Source: Flavisolibacter nicotianae (lineage in GTDB: Bacteria; Bacteroidota; Bacteroidia; Chitinophagales; Chitinophagaceae). Taken from it: a stretch of DNA of 64,000 nucleotides. Below are positions 58,885-64,000 of the stretch, one piece after another (position 1 is the first letter of the stretch; each line of letters opens with the position of its first letter). Position numbers and translations under genes: made by a program. Where the stretch lies: assembly GCF_003628535.1 (NCBI RefSeq), contig NZ_RBCI01000003.1:705296-769295 (forward strand). The letters are read 5' to 3'. Below the pieces are notes generated by a model. That model did not search any database and was not told where the DNA came from. It was given only the letters and a program-made list of their open reading frames with translations.

Positions 58885-60386
58885 TGACGGGACAACTCTA
58901 AATTTTTGAAGAGTTGTCCCTTTTCTTTTTCGCTGAAACCCTTGTCCATGGCGGTTATTAGCAAAACAGCTTCGTTGATTTTTGGGGTTCGACTCTTGTT
59001 TTCAGAAATCACGAGCTTTTCTGGAAAAATCGAACTCACCACTTCTCTTTTTGTCTCCATGCCGCTTTCCCGGTAGAATTCCGGCAGGTTTTCCAACAGG
59101 TGAATGCCCGTTTTTAAAAACTTCTGAAACTCACTTTGCATGGAGCCTTGGCTTTCCAGTTCTGCCTGCAACTTCTGTAGCTCCGTTGTATAGCGAGCCT
59201 TAGTTTTGGCATAGCCGGCCGCGTCAATGACTTTGTCCATCAGGTTATCATCGAGTGCATCCAAGCGGCTCTGCACTTGTTTGATCTCGGCCTGTATTTT
59301 AGCAATTGGGCGTACCTCGGTTTGCTTTTTTGCCAGCAGCTTTTTGACCATGGTTTCATAGAGTTTCTTTGCCTGTCCGTTTACTTTAAACTCGGAAAGA
59401 ATGTTTGACATGATTTCGTGCGTCTTTTGAGCACGAATACGTTGCTGCCCACAATGATTGCAGTGGTAGTAATAATGACGATCGCCTGTTTTGCTTCGGG
59501 AGGCGCTGCCGGTTAGTTGCCTTCCGCAACACTCACACAACAGCAGACCGCGTAAGTGTAGTTGATCATTGCAGGCCTTTGGTTTTGCTAGTTGCATGAC
59601 TTTGTAGTTGCCCTGTAGTAGGGCTTGCACCTTTTCGAAAACTGCTGTTTCGACGATTGATTGATGTAATCCTTTTACATAATAACCGCCCTTTTGGTCA
59701 TTGACATGAATTTCGCCAATGTATACACGGTTGCGGGCGATAACTGAAAAGGTAGCTCGGGGAATATTGATTCCCTTTTTTTTGAGCGACTCTCTCACTT
59801 CAGCTTGCGATATTCCTTTCAATAGTGATAAAAAGATATTCTTAACGATGGTAGCTTTTTCATTTGGAATGATAATGGGTTTGCTGTGCTCATCCTTTGT
59901 ATTTTTATAGCCATATGGCGCCTTGCCCATCCACCGTCCACTGGCGGCTGCTGCACGAACACCTTCAGTGATCTTGATGCTTCTACGTTTGTTGTCGATA
60001 TCTGGCAAGTTCAGGTACACGCCCAGAATGAGCATGTTTTCAGGAATGGAAAGGTCCAGCGGTTGTTCAATGGCCTGCACTTCTATACCCATTTGCTTTA
60101 GGTTGTCCAGCACGGCATAGGACTCGGTGACGTTGCGGGAGAAGCGGTCCCAGGTGGTGACCAGCAGCAGGTCCACTTTTCCTTTATTGGCTTTGAGGTA
60201 GGTGAGGAGCTTTTTGAACTCCGGGCGGTTGAAGTTCTTGGCCGAGTGGTCTTCCCGGTAAATGTTGACTACCTGTATACCTTCCCGCATGCAGTGGGAG
60301 GAGAGTTTGTCAACTTGGAAGTCTAAGCTATAGCCTTTGGCTTGTTCGTCTGAACTTACGCGGGCCATTAAAATCGCACGTTTCAT
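58764..60386 (-). CDS. large serine recombinase (integrase) with ssrA-derived C-terminal tail
   Basis: 540 residues. The resolvase catalytic domain starts MKRAILMARVSSDEQ, with nucleophile Ser11 and LVTTWDRFSRN. It is followed by a recombinase domain (about 165-270), a zinc ribbon (CECC near 290 and CNHC near 315) and a coiled coil (about 350-430), the layout of phage-type large serine integrases. From residue 502 the frame reads antisense through ssrA (VEATGFEPVSKHD and on to FP), and the residues just before come from the ssrA terminator. The integrase therefore lies at the element edge and its true tail depends on integration state. It likely follows the small ORF at 60487 and the regulator at 60763 in one transcript. 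Confidence 0.9.
   Translation of the reverse strand: MKRAILMARVSSDEQAKGYSLDFQVDKLSSHCMREGIQVVNIYREDHSAKNFNRPEFKKLLTYLKANKGKVDLLLVTTWDRFSRNVTESYAVLDNLKQMGIEVQAIEQPLDLSIPENMLILGVYLNLPDIDNKRRSIKITEGVRAAAASGRWMGKAPYGYKNTKDEHSKPIIIPNEKATIVKNIFLSLLKGISQAEVRESLKKKGINIPRATFSVIARNRVYIGEIHVNDQKGGYYVKGLHQSIVETAVFEKVQALLQGNYKVMQLAKPKACNDQLHLRGLLLCECCGRQLTGSASRSKTGDRHYYYHCNHCGQQRIRAQKTHEIMSNILSEFKVNGQAKKLYETMVKKLLAKKQTEVRPIAKIQAEIKQVQSRLDALDDNLMDKVIDAAGYAKTKARYTTELQKLQAELESQGSMQSEFQKFLKTGIHLLENLPEFYRESGMETKREVVSSIFPEKLVISENKSRTPKINEAVLLITAMDKGFSEKEKGQLFKNLELSRQVEATGFEPVSKHDIQKLSTCLFPYCLSGKCRNETNQHFP
58853..58884 (+). other. putative attL (ssrA 3' end)
   Basis: The T-arm and acceptor 3' strand of ssrA border the recombinase side of the element. 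No second copy of TTCGAATCCCGTCGCC was found between 58885 and 64000, so the matching attR must lie beyond the window. The exact crossover core cannot be determined here. Confidence 0.6.
58889..58930 (+). terminator. ssrA terminator
   Basis: Perfect 10-bp stem GGGACAACTC / GAGTTGTCCC, 12-base loop, then TTTTCTTTTT. It lies inside the recombinase reading frame on the opposite strand. Confidence 0.88.
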
Positions 60387-60486
60387 ATGACAGCAGAATT
60401 CGGTTTGGTTGTTTTCTGAATAGGTTTTCTTTCTTTTGGCACGCAGCTGTTTTTATGCGTACTGCGTTGTTTGCGAACTGTTTTTC

Positions 60487-60702
60487 TTAGCCTTCCTGGT
60501 CTTCACCCGCATAGTAGGTGTCGACGGTGAGCTGTGCCCAGCGGAAGAGCAGCTCTGTAATGAGCTTTACCTCGTCATCGCTGTAGTGGTTTACGTTGCC
60601 TTCATTTAAGATTTGTTTTGCTTGTAAAAGGTCAAACATGGCTCTTGCATGTTGCGGCGGTACTTCCTGTGTCTCAGGTAAGCCGCTGTCTTGTGTGACC
60701 AT
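60487..60702 (-). CDS. 71-residue hypothetical in the recombinase operon
   Basis: Starts MVTQDSGLPETQEVPPQHAR; acidic and helical (FDLLQAKQILNEGNVNHYSD, ITELLFRWAQLTVD). No signal or membrane segment. It lies 100 bases upstream of the recombinase and 60 bases downstream of the MerR-like gene, all minus strand, so it probably belongs with them. I do not recognise it; a recombination directionality factor is one possibility but there is no sequence evidence. Confidence 0.6.
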   Translation of the reverse strand: MVTQDSGLPETQEVPPQHARAMFDLLQAKQILNEGNVNHYSDDEVKLITELLFRWAQLTVDTYYAGEDQEG

Positions 60703-60762
60703 GTGGTTGGCTGGTGGTTCCAGTCCATGTTAATTTTGTTTTTCGCTTTCTTGAATGCTTCC

Positions 60763-61701
60763 TTAGTCATCGTGCGTGAAGCGTTTTTTTGTCGTTTTCT
60801 CTGCGTAGACGATCTGCCCTTTTTCGGTGACGATTGTCAGGTTCTCATAGCCACCCTTCAGAAGAACTTCCGTTAACCGTGCTTCCATTGCGATCTTTTT
60901 TCTGCGGGTGCTTTCCAGAGTTTGTGGTTTTCCATCTTTAAAATGCACAGTAATGGACTTCAGTCCTTCTTTTCTGGTTTCTTGAATCAGCTGCCACTCC
61001 TCTTGGGTCAGCACTGCCTGCCGCACTGTATCACTCACCAGCTCCAGGCCGGCAAAAAAGCCCATAACCCCATTTAAGGAAATCATGAGGTAAGAGGTTT
61101 CCATAGGGCCGCCCTCGTCACCCATGAAGAGGATACCATCCTTATTTTGAAACACCAGCCGGTGCTTTCCTTCTTTGCTCACCCAAAGGCTGAAAGGCAG
61201 CCGTGTCCCTAGCACGTTATAGAGGTAGATGGACAGCTTGGAATAACCCAGGGCCTGTATATCGGCCTGCTTTTGGAAGTACTCGTCCAAAATGGGCTTC
61301 ACTACACTAGTGGCCACCCCATACATCTTGGCAAGCTGCGCTTCGGTTTCCTTGCGGGTGAGCTTGAGCTGGCGCAGGACCTCTTTGTTATCAAAAGGGG
61401 CAAAGAGTTCTTCTTTGAGCACCGCTATTTTTTCCTTTTCCATGCCGTACTCCCGCAGTTCGCGGACAATCCCGAGCCACACCAGGTCAAAAAAGGAAAA
61501 CCTGCGGCGCTTTCCCTCCTCTAGCTGTGGCGGGAGGATGTCTATACCCTCGGCCCAGTAGTTCAGTACCCGATGATAGTTTTTGAGAAAGGACAAGGCT
61601 TCCTGCGAGTAGTCTTTGGTAAACAGGGGGGCGAGTTGCTCAAAGGCCGCATCGGGAATGAGCAGGGTAGAGGAGGGGGTAAAGGCGGTTGTGTGCTTCA
61701 T
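60763..61701 (-). CDS. MerR-like DNA-binding regulator of the integrated element
   Basis: 312 residues from the ATG at 61701. Residues about 65-95 (KRRRFSFFDLVWLGIVRELR, then EYGMEKEKIAVL) look like the MerR-type helix-turn-helix and wing. The region 160-290 is a mixed domain with no recognised fold (LSIYLYNVLGTRLPFSLWVS). The frame is open to 61797, but the upstream palindromes and the Met at 61701 favour the shorter form. I infer it controls its own operon with the recombinase; two palindromes (61703-61743) lie directly before its start. Confidence 0.6.
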   Translation of the reverse strand: MKHTTAFTPSSTLLIPDAAFEQLAPLFTKDYSQEALSFLKNYHRVLNYWAEGIDILPPQLEEGKRRRFSFFDLVWLGIVRELREYGMEKEKIAVLKEELFAPFDNKEVLRQLKLTRKETEAQLAKMYGVATSVVKPILDEYFQKQADIQALGYSKLSIYLYNVLGTRLPFSLWVSKEGKHRLVFQNKDGILFMGDEGGPMETSYLMISLNGVMGFFAGLELVSDTVRQAVLTQEEWQLIQETRKEGLKSITVHFKDGKPQTLESTRRKKIAMEARLTEVLLKGGYENLTIVTEKGQIVYAEKTTKKRFTHDD

Positions 61702-61702
61702 A

Positions 61703-61743
61703 TTTACGGTACTGTAAATATACAGGATATATTTACATGTAAA
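61703..61743. promoter_or_regulatory. two palindromic operator candidates
   Basis: TTTACGGTACTGTAAA at 61703-61718 (symmetric at 14 of 16 bases) and TTTACATGTAAA at 61732-61743 (perfect 12-bp palindrome) share the half-site TTTAC/GTAAA. They lie at the start of the MerR-like gene, as autoregulatory operators would. The remaining 61744-61945 is AT-rich and must hold the divergent promoters; TATAATTG near 61878 is a candidate -7 box. Confidence 0.6.
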
Positions 61744-61945
61744 AAAAGTTGTTTTGGGCTGAGAAGCACAAGTTGTCTTTGAAAATAAATATGACAATCA
61801 ATTACTTATAAAGTAACTACATCCGTTTGATAAAAGTATAAAAAAGCTAATAAAAGTTTGAAATTTACTTTTTATCTGATATAATTGCAGCGACGGACCG
61901 CTCAAAACGACGGTCGTTTATTCATTGACCAAAACTGATAACCTT

Positions 61946-62587
61946 ATGAAAAAACGTTCCTTTAGGCACAACTACTACACCTTTTGCAAGAACTGTGGAG
62001 AGATTAATCTGACAGCCACTAGCCGGGCAGATTGTTGTCCGGATCCGCCGCCAGGAGAAGAAAAATCCAATTGCCGCTCAAAGTTTCACAGTAACGGCAA
62101 AGTGTCTTCCCACAATCCAACAGTGGCCAACTGCTTTGGCGAAGACATTGACGTGGACAAAGCATTAGCAGGTATCTACTTTTTTAATGAGCAGGGGCCT
62201 AAAGAGTGGACAAGGCCCGTTTCATACAAAATTGTGTTTTGTTTTTTTGACTATTATGGACCCCTTCCAACTGGCACTGAAACAATGATCTTAGGACAAT
62301 ATGCTGCAAGAAAGGTAGCCATGCCAAGTGGTGATGTGGGCTTCATTTTTAAGCTGGCGGTGCACCTGACCAAAGACGAGCGTAACTGCTACCGAAACAT
62401 ATGGGTAAAGCCAAGAGCAGCCCGTTTCTACAAAAGCATGGAAGAGCACCCGATGACTAGGGAAAAGCTTACCCTCGAAGAACTCGAAGCTGTTATTTGT
62501 GGTATGTACGACGTCTTTGATCAGAAGTTTGGCAGCGGTACGGAGGGAACTGACGGCAATATGCCGAGCGATGAAACACTGGAATAA
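61946..62587 (+). CDS. element-borne Cys-containing hypothetical protein
   Basis: 213 residues from the ATG at 61946 (MKKRSFRHNYYTFCKNCGEI). A CKNC pair near residue 14 and further Cys in DCCPD and NCRSKFH suggest a zinc ribbon. A globular region follows (SYKIVFCFFDYYGPLPTG, VGFIFKLAVHLTKDERNCYR). Not recognised. It is divergent from the MerR-like gene, with normal codon use. It could be a cargo gene of the element. Confidence 0.6.
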   Translation: MKKRSFRHNYYTFCKNCGEINLTATSRADCCPDPPPGEEKSNCRSKFHSNGKVSSHNPTVANCFGEDIDVDKALAGIYFFNEQGPKEWTRPVSYKIVFCFFDYYGPLPTGTETMILGQYAARKVAMPSGDVGFIFKLAVHLTKDERNCYRNIWVKPRAARFYKSMEEHPMTREKLTLEELEAVICGMYDVFDQKFGSGTEGTDGNMPSDETLE

Positions 62588-62731
62588 ATGAAGCTAGATT
62601 GGTTAGGAGAGTCCGACTTAAATGAAAGTGAACAAGGCGTGACACACGTAATAGAAGGTTTACTTGTGTTACGCCATTTTTCGCAATTCATGATAATTCA
62701 AGAAATAGGGAATGTATTTCAGGGCTGTTAA
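62588..62731 (+). CDS. possible 47-residue ORF directly after the preceding stop
   Basis: The sequence reads TAA-ATG, so this frame (MKLDWLGESDLNESEQGVTH and on to NVFQGC) would be coupled to the preceding gene. It is mixed hydrophobic/acidic with no recognised feature and could equally be chance or decayed sequence. The following 62732-62934 shows no gene; CTTCAGTAAACTGAAGG near 62858 is a small hairpin. Confidence 0.3.
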   Translation: MKLDWLGESDLNESEQGVTHVIEGLLVLRHFSQFMIIQEIGNVFQGC

Positions 62732-62934
62732 ACAAAAAGAATTGACACTGGTCGGAATTGAAGTTCTGTCAGAACTCGAACCTTTTTGCATAGATAGCTC
62801 TGTTCCAACATTTGGAGTGGTTTATTGGTATTGTTGGTGACAAAGTAGTGAACTGACGAGCCTTCAGTAAACTGAAGGTAAAACCGCTTGATTTTGCTAC
62901 TCGTGTAAACAAATCAAAAAAGCTGAGATGATAT

Positions 62935-63093
62935 TTAGATACTCAGCGATTTGTTGCCCAGTTTATAAGTGGATGGCAGAAAGACTACTATGTTGTACGG
63001 ATTAATATTGCATGTAGGGTCAATACAAACGGACAGGTGTAGTTTTTCGCCTTGTTTATTTTCAAGCAAGATTATAGCCTCCTCTTCTTGCAT
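62935..63093 (-). CDS. 52-residue ORF following the helicase remnant
   Basis: ATG at 63093, three bases after the helicase-fragment stop, ending TAA at 62935. Product MQEEEAIILLENKQGEKLHL, then SVCIDPTCNINPYNIVVFLP and a basic end. The near-coupled start and protein-like sequence suggest a real, perhaps truncated, small gene of the same transcript. Not recognised. Confidence 0.45.
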   Translation of the reverse strand: MQEEEAIILLENKQGEKLHLSVCIDPTCNINPYNIVVFLPSTYKLGNKSLSI

Positions 63094-63096
63094 TGT

Positions 63097-63936
63097 TTAT
63101 CCATTTAAACTGAACGATAAAGCAATCTTGTTTAGTTCCCTTGTTACTCCTTGTAAATCTGTTCCTCTTTCCTGAATCGTCCATTTCGCCAGTTTCTCTG
63201 GCAGACATTCAGAAAACTTTGAGAACCATTTGGCTTCAACCTGGCTGTGGATCAAACTTTCCAACTCAATGAGTGTTGAAGTTCTTAGTTGTGAAAGCCA
63301 TTTACACAATTGCTCCATTGAGAGTTCTTCGTCTTTTTGTGCCTGAAAGGTGATCAACTTAAAATCATAATCAGGCTGCTCGCCAAATTCTGCAGCGAAG
63401 AGCAGGGCAATCGTGCGGTTAATTTTATCGCCGCCAAAGGTCCAAAGTGAAAAAGGTCCGTGATCTTCGTCTGCTTCCAAAATCCATTTATTTCTTTGCC
63501 AGCCTAAACTTCCCATGGTATTTCTTTGTCTTTGGATGGAAAGATGGGCAACGTGATCGAGAAAGTGCAGTTGTAAATCGCTCATGAGTATACTGCCAAC
63601 CTCTTGAGCAAGTTCAAAGGGGATATCAAAGTTTGCCAGCGCTTTCCATTTTGGTGCTTTGCCGGTCTTGTTCTTCTCCACTAGGACCTGCTGCATTTCG
63701 TGATCCAATTTTAGTGCATTCCATTCCTGTCCGCCTAAAACAAATACAAAAGGTAATTGCAATGTTTGCGCAAAGCCAAAGTCAAGTGTTCCAACCACCT
63801 TTTTGCCATCGACTACGTTATACATGGGGCTTGTGTCGAAGATGGCAAAGAGCCGCTTCCAATTGGCCCTGCAAGGAATTGACTGATTTTGAAACTTACT
63901 CTGTGGATCCTGAGGGACTTGAACCCCTGGTCCCAT
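63097..63936 (-). pseudogene. C-terminal remnant of an Lhr-like DEAD/DEAH helicase
   Basis: The 279-residue frame resembles only the C-terminal part of Lhr-type ATP-dependent helicases: YNVVDGKKVVGTLDFGFAQT, FVFVLGGQEWNALKLDHEMQ, GKAPKW and WTFGGDKINRTIALLFAAEF. No helicase core motifs (Walker A/B, motif VI) are present. The first about 15 residues (GPGVQVPQDPQ) are the translation of a tRNA-3'-end-like sequence, and an in-frame TGA lies just upstream at 63946-63948. So the gene is cut at its 5' end, probably by integration. Lhr-like helicases occur in defence and repair clusters; the original role is unknown. Confidence 0.65.
63903..63934 (-). other. tRNA 3'-end-like sequence, possible second att site
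   Basis: On the minus strand GGGGTTCAAGTCCC resembles a T-arm (GTTCAAGTC core) followed by CTCAGGATCCAC like an acceptor end, but no tRNA body precedes it. Such fragments mark the far ends of tRNA-targeted elements. It sits at the broken 5' end of the helicase remnant. Confidence 0.45.
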
Positions 63937-63945
63937 TATTTTGCA

Positions 63946-64000
63946 TCAGCAACTTGCATCAATGGCAGAATCGAGCGCTTCGACCTTCGATACATCGTAG
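63946..64000 (-). CDS. 3' end of a gene leaving the window (possibly an integrase)
   Basis: The last 17 codons before TGA at 63946-63948 read YDVSKVEALDSAIDASC. Its position directly before a tRNA-end-like att site is where tyrosine integrase genes often end, but the residues alone do not prove it. The gene body is outside the window. Confidence 0.35.
   Translation of the reverse strand, partial: YDVSKVEALDSAIDASC

Noticed and set aside
63940..63963. TTGCATCA direct repeat pair as an att core or operator
   Set aside because: Only two 8-base copies, partly inside the end of a reading frame; not enough to support a function.
63903..63977. Complete tRNA gene
   Set aside because: Only the T-arm and acceptor-like 3' part are recognisable; no D-arm or anticodon arm precedes it.

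Overview
The window looks like chromosomal DNA of a Bacteroidota species, most likely from the Chitinophagaceae or a close family (the family is an inference from gene content). The evidence: a DUF4295 small ribosomal protein after rpmB-rpmG, HU-CCDC81-type and DUF4197/DUF3667/DUF5362-type proteins, a secreted M43 peptidase with a type IX secretion C-terminal domain, a YtxJ-like bacillithiol-system protein, several TAnnTTTG promoter -7 boxes, almost no Shine-Dalgarno sequences, and a tmRNA whose tag reads GNTQYAMAA.

Positions 1-58,500 are ordinary core genome with short operons on both strands. In order: malic enzyme maeB and YtxJ; mpl, a DnaQ-type exonuclease and a DPM1-like glycosyltransferase; a DMT transporter and an S9 peptidase; a 2-oxoacid dehydrogenase E2, cinA, dacB and doxX; a TPR protein, outer-membrane barrel and HU-like membrane protein set; a secreted glutaminyl cyclase, the M43 peptidase, an FAD oxidoreductase and DUF4197; lpdA; the rpmB-rpmG-DUF4295-ftsY cluster; a GH1/RmlD fusion with a glycosyltransferase; a FadL-type porin, a Tyr/Asn/Ser-rich lipoprotein and proS; RDD and DUF5362-like membrane proteins; a tandem paralogous secreted pair; DUF3667, mazG and a very large NtrY-like histidine kinase; a PHP/PolX protein, a histone-H1-like Lys/Ala/Ser protein, rpmA-rplU, a GH3-family protein, dxr and rseP.

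Positions 58,500-64,000 are accessory. A complete ssrA (tmRNA) gene carries at its 3' end an element whose large serine recombinase is read toward, and through, the ssrA 3' end. The last ~39 residues of the recombinase are the antisense translation of tmRNA. Behind it are a small ORF, a MerR-like regulator with two palindromic operator candidates, a divergent Cys-containing protein, and a C-terminal remnant of an Lhr-like helicase. The remnant abuts a tRNA-3'-end-like sequence and the last codons of another gene that leaves the window. This looks like a layered integration site.

The most unusual signal is spread through the core: at least a dozen short arrays of diverged 7-, 8- or 9-bp units. 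Most sit in intergenic leaders immediately before start codons (E2, outer-membrane barrel, lpdA, rpmG, DUF4295, ftsY, rplU, GH3 gene). Some lie inside the E2 inter-domain linker, and some overlap stop codons (DMT transporter, PolX). The unit sequence differs by locus but the period is strict. In the rpmG and DUF4295 leaders the arrays form inverted pairs. I do not know a name or function for them.
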